Source: Planctomycetia bacterium (lineage in GTDB: Bacteria > Planctomycetota > UBA1135 > GCA-002686595). From it: a DNA stretch of 16,304 nt. The notes under the pieces are model-generated. The model worked only from the letters and a program-made list of their open reading frames with translations, was not told the origin of the DNA and did no database searches. Shown here piece by piece: positions 7,329 through 14,852 of the stretch. Position numbers and translations under genes: made by a program. The DNA is taken from contig SXKQ01000147.1 of the NCBI GenBank assembly GCA_005778045.1, forward strand, positions 1-16,304, in the 5' to 3' direction. Numbering within the stretch: the stretch's first letter is position 1; each line of letters begins with the position of its first letter.

Positions 7329-9425
7329 ATGAGGATCGGGCGAGGCGGAAGCGTGGTGCTGTGGGCGGCGATGCTCGCGGGTTGCAGGAGCGAGCCGCAG
7401 GGGACGCATCGGGGTCCGGACAGCTGCGTGCCGCCGAAGGGTGAGAGCGCGGATCGCGCGGCGGGGCCTGCGAGTCAGGACGAGCGCATGGCGTGGTGGC
7501 GCGAGGCGCGCTTTGGGATGTTCATCCACTGGGGCCTGTATGCGATTCCGGCGGGCGAGTGGGGCGAGCGCACGGGGTACGGCGAGTGGATCCGCGACTC
7601 GGCGCGCATTCCGCTCGCGGAATACGAGCGCTTCTTGCCGCAGTTCGATCCGGTGAGCTTCGACGCCGACGCGTGGGCGCGCATGGCGGCGGACGCCGGC
7701 ATGAAGTACCTCGTGATCACGAGCAAGCACCACGACGGCTTCGCGCTGTACGACTCGCGTTGGAGCGAGTGGGACATGGGCAGCACCAGGTCGAAGCGCG
7801 ACCTGCTCGGCGAGCTCAAGGCCGCCTGCGATCGCCACGGCGTGCGCTTTGCGACCTATCACTCGATCATGGACTGGCAACACCCCGACTACCTGCCGCG
7901 GCGCCCGTGGGAGACGCGCTCGAGCGAGGGCGCCGACTTCGCGCGCTTCCGCGCCCACTTGCGCGGCCAGGTGACGGAGCTCGTCGAGCGCTACCAGCCA
8001 GCGGTGATGTGGTTCGACGGCGAGTGGGAGAGCACGTGGACGCACGAGCAGGGCGTGGAGCTGTTCGAGCTGTGCCGCAACCTCGATCCGTGGATGCTCG
8101 TCAACAACCGCGTCGATGTGCACCGTGGCGGCATGGCGGGCTTCTCGAGTTCGAGCGAGGCCGTCGGCGACTTCGGCACGCCCGAGCAGGAAATCCCGGC
8201 GACCGGCATGGCTGGCGTCGACTGGGAGACCTGCATGACGATGAACGATCACTGGGGCTACAACGCCGCCGACGCAAACTGGAAGAGCGCGCGCGACTGC
8301 ATTCGCATGCTCGTCGACGTGGCCTCGAAGGGCGGCAACTACCTGCTCAACGTCGGGCCGCGCGCGGACGGCACCTTCCCACCCGAGGCTGTCGAGCGAC
8401 TCGCCGCGATCGGCGCGTGGATGAAGAAGCACCAGGGCGCGATCCACGGCACGCAGGCGAGCCCCTTCGGCTCGCTCCCGTGGGGACGCGTCACCACGCG
8501 GCGCGACGGCGACGACACGATCCTCTATCTGCACGTGTTCGAGCGCCCGGATTCGGGCGAGCTCGTGCTCCCAGGGATCGGCAACGAGGCGCTCTCGGCC
8601 GGCTTCCTCGCGGGGCCGCGACTCGCGCTGCATGCCGAGCGTCGCGGGGCGGATCTCGCCATCGCGCTGCCGCCGACCCTGCCCGACAGCGACTGCAGCG
8701 TCGTGACCGTGCGCATCGCCGGCGCGCCCGTCGTGTATCGAGCGCCGCGCATCGTCGCGGAGTCCGACGAGTTCGTCACGCGCCTGAGTGTGGACCTCGC
8801 AGACGTGTCGGACGGGCTCGAGCTGCGCTTCACGCTCGATGGAAGCGAGCCGCTCCACCGCTCGTCGAGCTGGCCCGGCACGCTCGAGCTGCTCTCGAGC
8901 GTCACCCTGCGCGTGCGCGGCTTCCACAAGGGCGAGCCCGTGACGCCGATCGTTGAACGCACGTTCCGACGCGTGCAACCGCGCGCCGCGATGGAGGCTG
9001 GTCCCACGCGCCCCGGCCTGCGTCGACAGCTCTATGCGGGCGATTGGGACCGAGTGCCGGACTTCGCGTCGCTCCCCGAGCGCGAGGCCGCCATCGTGCC
9101 GCACGTCGGCCCGCCCCCGCGCGAGGAGCGCATCGGCACGCGCACCAGCGGCTGGGTCGAGGTGCCCGCCGACGAGTACTACCTCTTCGCGCTCGCGAGC
9201 GACGACGGCAGCGTGCTCTGGATCGACGGCCAGCTGGTCGTCGACAACGACGGTCTGCATGGCACGGTCGAGAAGCGCGGCGGCATCGCGCTCGCCCGCG
9301 GCCGGCACTCTCTGCGTCTCGACTGGATCAACAAGGCTGGCGGCGCCGAGCTCGACCTGCGCATGGCGCCCCTCGGCCAGTCTTCCGCTCCCCTCGACCC
9401 CGCCTCCCTCTCGCATTCCCCCTGA
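7329..9425 (+). CDS. Lipoprotein alpha-L-fucosidase (GH29) with C-terminal PA14-like domain
   Basis: A 698-residue glycosidase predicted to release alpha-L-fucose from fucosylated glycans or fucans, anchored on the periplasmic or outer-membrane side. The N-terminus VVLWAAMLAGC has a lipobox with Cys19. The GH29 catalytic domain (about 50-370) shows ARFGMFIHWGLYAIPAGEW, YLVITSKHHDGFALYDS, the nucleophile region AVMWFDGEWEST (Asp230), MTMNDHWGYN and KGGNYLLNVGPRADG. A beta-sandwich follows. Around 480-550 is a segment like the chitobiase C-terminal domain (LELRFTLDGSEP ... VTLRVRGFHKG). From about 565 a PA14-like domain carries ASDDGSVLWIDGQLVVDN and HSLRLDWINKAGGAELDL, probably carbohydrate-binding. 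GAGAGG lies 6 bases before the ATG. The 74-base gap from the dehydrogenase gene does not decide whether it is co-transcribed. Acid/base residue not identified. Confidence 0.93.
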   Translation: MRIGRGGSVVLWAAMLAGCRSEPQGTHRGPDSCVPPKGESADRAAGPASQDERMAWWREARFGMFIHWGLYAIPAGEWGERTGYGEWIRDSARIPLAEYERFLPQFDPVSFDADAWARMAADAGMKYLVITSKHHDGFALYDSRWSEWDMGSTRSKRDLLGELKAACDRHGVRFATYHSIMDWQHPDYLPRRPWETRSSEGADFARFRAHLRGQVTELVERYQPAVMWFDGEWESTWTHEQGVELFELCRNLDPWMLVNNRVDVHRGGMAGFSSSSEAVGDFGTPEQEIPATGMAGVDWETCMTMNDHWGYNAADANWKSARDCIRMLVDVASKGGNYLLNVGPRADGTFPPEAVERLAAIGAWMKKHQGAIHGTQASPFGSLPWGRVTTRRDGDDTILYLHVFERPDSGELVLPGIGNEALSAGFLAGPRLALHAERRGADLAIALPPTLPDSDCSVVTVRIAGAPVVYRAPRIVAESDEFVTRLSVDLADVSDGLELRFTLDGSEPLHRSSSWPGTLELLSSVTLRVRGFHKGEPVTPIVERTFRRVQPRAAMEAGPTRPGLRRQLYAGDWDRVPDFASLPEREAAIVPHVGPPPREERIGTRTSGWVEVPADEYYLFALASDDGSVLWIDGQLVVDNDGLHGTVEKRGGIALARGRHSLRLDWINKAGGAELDLRMAPLGQSSAPLDPASLSHSP

Positions 9426-9432
9426 CGCGCGG

Positions 9433-9453
9433 GCCGCGCGGCATCCGGCGCGG
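9433..9453. repeat. 21-base hairpin repeat, copy A (upstream edge of the protease cassette)
   Basis: Bases 9433-9453 are identical to 12939-12959. The core pairs CCGCGC with GCGCGG around an 8-base loop (GGCATCCG). This copy begins 8 bases after the fucosidase stop, and one more G-C pair closes its stem. It may be a terminator without a T-tract or a dispersed intergenic repeat. Confidence 0.6.
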
Positions 9454-9502
9454 CGCGATGGCTGCATGAACGCGCGTCTTGCTCCAATTTGAATGCACTC
9501 TC

Positions 9503-9531
9503 TTGCACGCCTATCGCAACGCTTCTACGAT
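9503..9531 (+). promoter_or_regulatory. Candidate sigma-70-like promoter for the protease cassette
   Basis: TTGCAC (9503-9508) and TACGAT (9526-9531) are spaced by exactly 17 bases. They lie in a locally AT-richer stretch about 75 bases before the protease start, downstream of the hairpin repeat. The match to the -10 consensus is 4 of 6. The leader would contain AGGGAG at 9591-9596, 7 bases before the ATG. Confidence 0.4.
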
Positions 9532-9603
9532 CCGGCGCATCCGGGATCGCTCTCGGCCTTTCCTTTTTGCAGGTCTCGGTATATCCGCCGAGGGAGATTT
9601 CGA

Positions 9604-11415
9604 ATGAGACTCGCACGGTTGCCTCTGAGTTCGATTTTGTTGCTGTGCTTTGCATGTGGTGGCGGGGGCGGCGGCGGCGGGGCCCCCCCGCCGAATCCGC
9701 CGACGAACTTTTCGGCGAACTTGGGAGCAACGACGATCGCGCTCGCTTGGGACGAGGTGCCCGGGGCCGCGTCGTACTCTATTTACTATAGTCCGATCGC
9801 CGGAGTCGTCCGCACGCCACTCGCCCGCATCGCGCAGGGGATCGCGACTTCCCTGCAGGCCAATTCCTCTCGTCTGGCATCGTTCGACGGCTTCTTGGCG
9901 GTGACGGCCATGGTCGGCGGGGTGGAGACGGGACTTTCCAACGAGGTGCCGGTGTCGGTCCCGGTGGTGGCGGATCTCGATCCGCTACTTTCGGAGCAGT
10001 GGCACCTGAACAACACTGGCCAAGGCGGAGGCGTCGTCGGGGAGGATGCGCGGCTCTTCGCTCCCTACAACCTAGATCGCTTCGGCACAGGCGTGCGCAT
10101 CGCGATCATCGACGATGGGCTCGAGGTGCAGCATGAGGACCTGATCGCGAATACGATTCCCGGTCTATGCCATGACTACGTCAGTGGGACACCCAACATC
10201 AATGCGGGCGACCACGGATCGAGCTGCGCAGGTGTCGCCGCTGCTGTCGGCGGGAATGGGATCGGCGTCATCGGCGCTGCTTTTGAAGCTCATCTGGTCG
10301 GATACAACCTGCTTGAGACCGACACGAGCGCCAACGAAGTCGACGCGATGACGCGAGGCAGCAATCAGATCTCGATCTCCTCCAACTCGTGGGGGCCCAC
10401 CGACGGAACCGGCATTCCCACGCCATCCGCCGCGATCTGGCAGGCTGCGATCGACTTGGGTACGTCCACCGGTCGAAACGGCCTTGGGACCATCTATACG
10501 TGGGCTGCCGGAAACGGCGCTGCGGACGACGGGGGATTTCCTACGGACAACGCCAACTTGGACGGCTACGCAAACTACAGGGGCGTAATCGCCGTGGGCG
10601 CCATCGGAGATGATGGGCGGAAGGCGAATTACTCGGAGAGCGGCGCCAATGTGTGGATAAGTGCACACTCGATGGGCAGCAACGACCGCGGGATTACCAC
10701 GGTGGACCTCCAAGGCACAGCCGGTTCGAATACCGGCGCTTCACCGAGCGACTACGCCGATACGAACTACACGAACACGTTCAGTGGTACGTCCTCGGCT
10801 ACTCCGCTCGTGACGGGCGTTGTGGCGCTGATTCTCGAGGAGGCTCCTCAGCTGACGGAGCGCGACGTGCGGCGTGTGCTGGCACTTTCTGCGCGCCGCA
10901 ACGATCCGACGGATCCGGACTGGTCCGTGAATGGTGCAGGGATCTTCGTCAACCACAAGTACGGCTTCGGTGCGCTCGATGCGTCAGAAGCTTTTGCGCT
11001 CCTGCCGAGTTACACGCTCCTCGGGCCGCAACTTCCGCCGTTCGTGTCGTTGATCCGCACGCCGAACGTGGCTATCCCGGACGAGAGCTTGTCCTACGTT
11101 TCGGACGTGATTTCCGTCAGCACGGCGATCACCAAGTTGGAGCATGTCGAAGTGCTCTTCTCCGCCGCGAACCATCCGTTCCTCGGCGATCTGCGTGTCG
11201 AGCTCATCTCGCCGCAGGCCACGGTGAGTGTCCTCTCCGAGCCGCACGAAATGCCCAATGGTGGCGCGAGTTTCTCCAACTGGACCTTTGGCGTCGTCCG
11301 ATGCCTCGACGAGAACCCGAATGGCAACTGGCAGCTCCGCGTGCGAGACGAGGCCGGGGGCGATGTCGGCACCTTCCAGAGCTGGCGTCTCACGATCCGG
11401 GGGCGAGCCCAATGA
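9604..11415 (+). CDS. Secreted kexin-like subtilase (S8) with FN3 and P-domain, lacking a propeptide
   Basis: A 603-residue serine endopeptidase of the S8 kexin/furin branch. A hydrophobic signal (LPLSSILLLCFAC) ends at Cys18, followed by eight glycines and a Pro-rich linker, like many lipoproteins, although the lipobox is imperfect. Residues about 30-120 form an FN3 domain (TIALAWDEVPGAASYSIYYS ... GLSNEVPVSV). The protease begins at LSEQWHLNNTGQ and shows Asp170 (IIDDGLE), His204 (DHGSSCAG), SNSWGP, oxyanion Asn304 (AAGNGA) and Ser397 (GTSSATP). A proprotein-convertase P-domain (about 500-603) ends in FQSWRLTIRGRAQ. No propeptide-like segment lies between signal and catalytic domain, unusual for subtilases. 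ATG 9604 has AGGGAG 7 bases upstream; the in-frame ATG at 9493 would bury the signal. The next two genes likely supply the missing propeptide. Confidence 0.92.
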   Translation: MRLARLPLSSILLLCFACGGGGGGGGAPPPNPPTNFSANLGATTIALAWDEVPGAASYSIYYSPIAGVVRTPLARIAQGIATSLQANSSRLASFDGFLAVTAMVGGVETGLSNEVPVSVPVVADLDPLLSEQWHLNNTGQGGGVVGEDARLFAPYNLDRFGTGVRIAIIDDGLEVQHEDLIANTIPGLCHDYVSGTPNINAGDHGSSCAGVAAAVGGNGIGVIGAAFEAHLVGYNLLETDTSANEVDAMTRGSNQISISSNSWGPTDGTGIPTPSAAIWQAAIDLGTSTGRNGLGTIYTWAAGNGAADDGGFPTDNANLDGYANYRGVIAVGAIGDDGRKANYSESGANVWISAHSMGSNDRGITTVDLQGTAGSNTGASPSDYADTNYTNTFSGTSSATPLVTGVVALILEEAPQLTERDVRRVLALSARRNDPTDPDWSVNGAGIFVNHKYGFGALDASEAFALLPSYTLLGPQLPPFVSLIRTPNVAIPDESLSYVSDVISVSTAITKLEHVEVLFSAANHPFLGDLRVELISPQATVSVLSEPHEMPNGGASFSNWTFGVVRCLDENPNGNWQLRVRDEAGGDVGTFQSWRLTIRGRAQ

Positions 11416-11450
11416 ACCGTTTCCACTTCCAAGCATCGGAGTCACCGCTC

Positions 11451-12143
11451 ATGAACCACGTTCTTGCTTCGGCCGCACTGATCCTTCTCGTGAGCTGCGG
11501 GATCTCGGACGCGCGACCTGAGGCTCCCGCTCAGGTCAACTCCTCGTCGAAGGCCACGGCTTCGCTCGCGCGACAGGTGTCTTTATCGGCGTCGAGCCAG
11601 TCCTCGAAGTCGGCGGCCACTGGCTTCCAGCCCCTCCCGCGCAGCGTCGAGTACTACGACGGAGAGTTCCGGCGGACCCTGTGGCTGTCCGAGGAGCTCG
11701 TCGTGGACATGGGTGTCGAATCGGCGGATGCAGCAGTGCAGGAGGAAGCGCCGGAGAGCGTGGGTACCGCGCAGGAACTGCGTGGTGCGCGCACCTTCCG
11801 AGTGCGGCGCGGTCGTGCTGACGTCGTGGCCGCACAGGTCGCGCAGCGCGGGCACCGGCTTTCCCCTGCCTTGCACGTGGCCAGCACGGAAGCGGCTCCG
11901 TTCGTCAGCCTGCCGGGAGGCGTGATCGTGACCGTGCCGCGCGAGTGGAGCCGGGAGATGGTCGATGCTTGGGCGTCCGGCTGGGGACGCTCGATCGAGA
12001 AGGTCGTCCAACCCCAACTGGGGCTCTACCTCGTCGCGACGGGGCCGGGACTCGAGAGCCTGGAGCTCGCGAATCGCATGCACGAGTCCGGCGAGATCCT
12101 CGCTGCGACGCCCAATATCCTCCACTTCGCGTCCACGCGCTGA
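11451..12143 (+). CDS. Stand-alone subtilase-propeptide-like lipoprotein 1
   Basis: A 230-residue protein without enzyme motifs. Its signal MNHVLASAALILLVSC has a good lipobox, followed by a Ser-rich linker. The body has two parts. The first contains SVEYYDGEFRRTLWLSEELVVDM and later RTFRVRRGRADVVAAQVAQR. The second contains LPGGVIVTVPREWSREMVDAW, QLGLYLVATGPGLESLELANR and the end SGEILAATPNILHF. This matches, in order and spacing, the tandem N-terminal propeptide style of bacterial subtilases (a GGVIVKF-like strand, a helix, a GVYLV-like strand, a second helix, then a VEYAEPN-like strand) just before a QWHL catalytic start. I infer a trans-acting chaperone or inhibitor of the upstream protease. 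ATG 11451 has GGAG 9 bases ahead and gives a clean signal. The alternative ATG 11412 overlaps the protease stop (ATGA) but adds 13 residues before the signal. Confidence 0.72.
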   Translation: MNHVLASAALILLVSCGISDARPEAPAQVNSSSKATASLARQVSLSASSQSSKSAATGFQPLPRSVEYYDGEFRRTLWLSEELVVDMGVESADAAVQEEAPESVGTAQELRGARTFRVRRGRADVVAAQVAQRGHRLSPALHVASTEAAPFVSLPGGVIVTVPREWSREMVDAWASGWGRSIEKVVQPQLGLYLVATGPGLESLELANRMHESGEILAATPNILHFASTR

Positions 12144-12164
12144 GTCGCAGCGGGAGCGCGAAGC

Positions 12165-12920
12165 ATGCGAAAGCGGAGAACGTGGGTGTACGTCGAGCGC
12201 GTCTTGGCCGGAGTCGGTGTCGCCGCGGTCCTCGTCGTGTCCCACGGCTGTCGTTCGCGTCGCGAGCAGCCGGTGAATGAGCCGTCGCAGCTGAGTGTCT
12301 CCCCGTCCAAGGATGTCGCGAACGCGGACGCGACGGGCAATGATCCCGCGGCGTCGAAGGACGAGCGCCCCCCGCATTTCCCAGCTCCGACGAAGCGTCC
12401 GCCCTCGCTGACCGAGTCCATCGAGTACACGGAAGGCGGTGTCCGGCATACGGCTTGGCTCTCGACTGAGCTGGTCGTCGAGCTTCGTCCGTCTCCGGAG
12501 GGTGCGCGGACGGTGCAGCGGCTACAGCCTTCGGCGGAAGAGGTGCCGACGCAGCTCCGAGGCGTACGGGTGTGGAAGATCCGGGGGCGTTCGCCGGTGG
12601 AGCTTGCCAACGACCTCACTCGCAGCGGCGTGGCGGCTTCACCCGCTTTCCATCCGAGTCCAGCTCCCAGTCCGCAGTTGTCCGCCTTACCTGGCGGCGT
12701 GCTGGCGAAGTTTCCGCCGGACTGGAACGAAGGGCGCGTTGCGGCATGGCTGGCGGCACAGGGTGCGGCCGCAGGCGAGAAGCTTGCTGCAAGTCCGGGC
12801 GTGTTCTTGGTGCCGAGCGACCCTGGCATGAAGACCCTCGAACTTGTGCGAAAGCTTGAACGCACGGGTGTTCTGCTCGAGTGTTACCCCAACTGGATTC
12901 GCAGCACAACGTTGCGTTGA
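12165..12920 (+). CDS. Stand-alone subtilase-propeptide-like lipoprotein 2 (paralogue of the preceding gene)
   Basis: A 251-residue paralogue of the preceding protein, 21 bases after its stop, with GGGAG 8 bases before the ATG. The N-terminus has a basic start, a hydrophobic run (VLAGVGVAAVLVVSHGC) ending at a Cys with a weak lipobox, and a Ser/Asp/Pro-rich linker. The body repeats the architecture: SIEYTEGGVRHTAWLSTELV, QLRGVRVWKIRGRSPVELAN, ALPGGVLAKFPPDWNEG, PGVFLVPSDPGMKTLELVRK and RTGVLLECYPNW. The two proteins share clear but diverged sequence, so this is an old tandem duplication in which both copies were kept. As with its neighbour I infer propeptide-like binding to the cassette's kexin-like protease. 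The two could have split roles (folding aid versus inhibitor) or serve different proteases. No catalytic residues or other domains are seen. Confidence 0.7.
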   Translation: MRKRRTWVYVERVLAGVGVAAVLVVSHGCRSRREQPVNEPSQLSVSPSKDVANADATGNDPAASKDERPPHFPAPTKRPPSLTESIEYTEGGVRHTAWLSTELVVELRPSPEGARTVQRLQPSAEEVPTQLRGVRVWKIRGRSPVELANDLTRSGVAASPAFHPSPAPSPQLSALPGGVLAKFPPDWNEGRVAAWLAAQGAAAGEKLAASPGVFLVPSDPGMKTLELVRKLERTGVLLECYPNWIRSTTLR

Positions 12921-12938
12921 GCCCACTCTTGTCCGGCC

Positions 12939-12959
12939 GCCGCGCGGCATCCGGCGCGG
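12939..12959. repeat. 21-base hairpin repeat, copy B (downstream edge of the protease cassette)
   Basis: Identical in sequence and orientation to 9433-9453. It begins 19 bases after the stop of the second propeptide-like gene and 23 bases before the photolyase start. The same 6-bp stem and 8-base loop can form. With copy A it brackets the three-gene cassette. Confidence 0.6.
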
Positions 12960-12981
12960 GGTGGGGCGCGTAGAGCGGGTC

Positions 12982-14541
12982 ATGCAGCGGTTTTGGAAGC
13001 AGCTTGGGAAGCAGCCGGCCAAGGGGCGGCGGCGCTGGGTGTACGTGCCCTATGACCAGCTGAGCGCGCGCATCGGGCCGCTGGCTCAGGGTGGGCCGAA
13101 GGAGCTCGGCATCGTGCTGGTCGAGAGCCCTTGGAGGGCGGCGCAGAGGCCGTACCACCGCCAGAAGCTCGCGCTCGTGCTCGCGAACCAGCGGCACTTC
13201 GCGCTCGAGCAGGCGGAGCGTGGGGTGGCGGTGCGCTACGTCGTGCACGACGGGCCCTACCGCGACGCGCTCGCGAGCGTGCAGAGCGAGCTCGGTGCGT
13301 TCGAGTGCATGGAGCCGGCGGAGCGCGAGCTGCGCGAGGACCTTGCGCCGCTCGTGAAGTCCGGTGCGCTCAAGTACTTGCCACACGAGGGCTGGCTCAC
13401 GACGCGCGAGCAGTTCGTCGCCGGCGCGGGCGAGAGCGCGCCGTGGCGCATGGACGCCTTCTACCGCGAGGTACGGCGCACGAGCGGCGTGCTGATGGAG
13501 AAGGGCAAGCCCGTCGGCGGCAAGTGGAGCTTCGACACGGAGAATCGCCGCGCCTGGAAGGGCGACCCCCCGGCGCCACAGCCGCCGCGCTTCGAGCCCG
13601 ATGTGATCACGCGTGAGGTGGGGGAGCTCGTCGAGAGCCGCTTCGCCTCGCACCCGGGTCGACTCGATCTCGAGTCCTTGCCGGCGACCCAGCCGGATGC
13701 GGACAAGCTGTGGCGCTGGGCGCTCGCGCGCTGCCTGCCGAACTTCGGGCCCTTCGAGGACGCGATGAGCACGCGCTCGAGCGGCCTGTTCCACACGCGC
13801 ATCGCGCCGCTGCTCAATCTCCACCGGCTGCTGCCCCGCGACGTCGTGCGCGATGCCATGGCGAGCAAGCTCGAGCTCGCGAGCAAGGAAGGCTTCGTGC
13901 GCCAGGTGCTCGGCTGGCGCGAGTTCGTGCGCCACGTGCACCGCGAGACCGACGGCTTTCGCACGCTCGCGCCCGATGCGCGGCCGAGCCACCTAGGCGC
14001 GCACCGGCCGTTACCGGCGGCCTTCTGGGGCGAGCGACCGAGCGGACTTGCGTGTCTCGACAGCGTCGTCGCCGACGTGTGGCGCGAGGGCTGGACACAC
14101 CACATTCCGCGTCTGATGGTGCTCGCCAACCTCGCCACGTTGCTCGATCTGGAGCCGCGCGAGGTCGCGGACTGGTTCTGGGTCGCCTACACGGATGCCT
14201 ACGACTGGGTGGTCGAGCCCAACGTGCTCGCGATGGGCATGTACGCGGTCGGCGGGCTGATGACGACCAAGCCCTATGTCTCCGGCGCGGCTTACCTCGA
14301 CCGCATGGGAGACTTCTGCAAGGGCTGTCGCTTCGATCCGAAGGTCGACTGCCCGATCACGCCGCTCTACTGGGCCTTCCTGGCACGCCATGGCGAGCGC
14401 CTCGGTCAGAGCGCGCGCATGGACATGCCGCTGCGCAGCGCGGCGAAGCGCACGGCGGCGCAGCGCTCGCGCGACCAGCGCGTGTTCGAGCGCACGAGCG
14501 AGGCCCTCACGGCCGGACGCGAAGTGCCGCCGGCCCCGTAA
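12982..14541 (+). CDS. phrB: Fe-S bacterial (6-4)-type photolyase / cryptochrome (PhrB/CryB family)
   Basis: A 519-residue flavoprotein of the FeS-BCP family (DPRP domain), whose studied members repair (6-4) pyrimidine photoproducts in DNA with blue light, using FAD, a lumazine antenna and a [4Fe-4S] cluster. Seen here are the N-terminal antenna-domain motif YHRQKLALVLANQRHF, KWSFDTENR, the FAD-domain region ATQPDADKLWRWALARCLPN and WREFVRHVHRE, the active-site His pair WTHHIPRLMVLANLATLL (His373/His374), and DWVVEPNVLAMGMYAVGGLM. Candidate cluster ligands are Cys358, Cys446, Cys449 and Cys457 (FCKGC...DC). The loop before the last Cys is shorter than in the Agrobacterium enzyme as I recall it. 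The start at ATG 12982 directly precedes the conserved domain (QRFWKQLG...RRWVYVPYDQL); an in-frame start at 12844 would overlap the previous gene. Repair rather than pure signalling is inferred. Confidence 0.92.
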   Translation: MQRFWKQLGKQPAKGRRRWVYVPYDQLSARIGPLAQGGPKELGIVLVESPWRAAQRPYHRQKLALVLANQRHFALEQAERGVAVRYVVHDGPYRDALASVQSELGAFECMEPAERELREDLAPLVKSGALKYLPHEGWLTTREQFVAGAGESAPWRMDAFYREVRRTSGVLMEKGKPVGGKWSFDTENRRAWKGDPPAPQPPRFEPDVITREVGELVESRFASHPGRLDLESLPATQPDADKLWRWALARCLPNFGPFEDAMSTRSSGLFHTRIAPLLNLHRLLPRDVVRDAMASKLELASKEGFVRQVLGWREFVRHVHRETDGFRTLAPDARPSHLGAHRPLPAAFWGERPSGLACLDSVVADVWREGWTHHIPRLMVLANLATLLDLEPREVADWFWVAYTDAYDWVVEPNVLAMGMYAVGGLMTTKPYVSGAAYLDRMGDFCKGCRFDPKVDCPITPLYWAFLARHGERLGQSARMDMPLRSAAKRTAAQRSRDQRVFERTSEALTAGREVPPAP

Positions 14542-14852
14542 CGCGGGGGTTTTCGGAAGGGCGCGAGGGCTCCCCGAAAAGAAAGCGGCGCAGAGCCGCT
14601 CTCAGGAAGCGGCTCCGCGCCTTCGGCACAGAAGCTGGCTCCTGCCGCTCAGGACGGGGGGAGCCGATTTCGGTCCGCGGCGACCGCTCTCGCGCACAGG
14701 ACTCAGGATTCCTGCCCGCCTTCGGCCGCCGGTTCGAACTCCAACCTTGACGGGCCGGAGTTCGAGGGCGAAGAGGGGAACAATTCGAGCGCGGGTTGTC
14801 CAGCGCTTTTCCCGCAGCCGCGCGGCCTTCCCGAAGTCGAGACGCACGCGTC
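14542..14852. other. Intergenic stretch between photolyase and regulator remnant
   Basis: About 310 bases. Besides the hairpin at 14587-14621 there are partial repeats of its arm (GCCGCTCAGGA near 14654). A T-arm-like GGTTCGAACT at 14731 was checked and gives no tRNA fold. No conserved coding frame is recognised. Confidence 0.5.
14587..14621. terminator. Strong hairpin downstream of the photolyase gene
   Basis: A 14-base stem (14587-14600 with 14608-14621, one G-T/A-C-type mismatch) encloses a 7-base loop, CTCAGGA. It starts 45 bases after the photolyase stop. On the plus strand no T-run follows. Read on the minus strand it is followed by a pyrimidine stretch (GCTTTCTTTT), so it looks most like a minus-strand or bidirectional terminator, though no minus-strand gene is visible here. 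Confidence 0.5.

Noticed and set aside
7059..9467. Very long minus-strand open frame (802 codons) opposite the fucosidase, and a similar one at 4425-6182 opposite lhgO
   Set aside because: Both are mirror images of GC-rich plus-strand genes, have low-complexity Arg/Ala/His-rich translations, and show no family motifs.
9658..9690. G/C tracts after the protease signal peptide as a phase-variation switch
   Set aside because: The longest single-base run is about seven, and the tract is explained by Gly and Pro codons of the linker; there is no sign of a shifted alternative frame.
14725..14760. tRNA suggested by GGTTCGAACT resembling a T-arm
   Set aside because: No matching acceptor, anticodon or D arms could be built around it on either strand.
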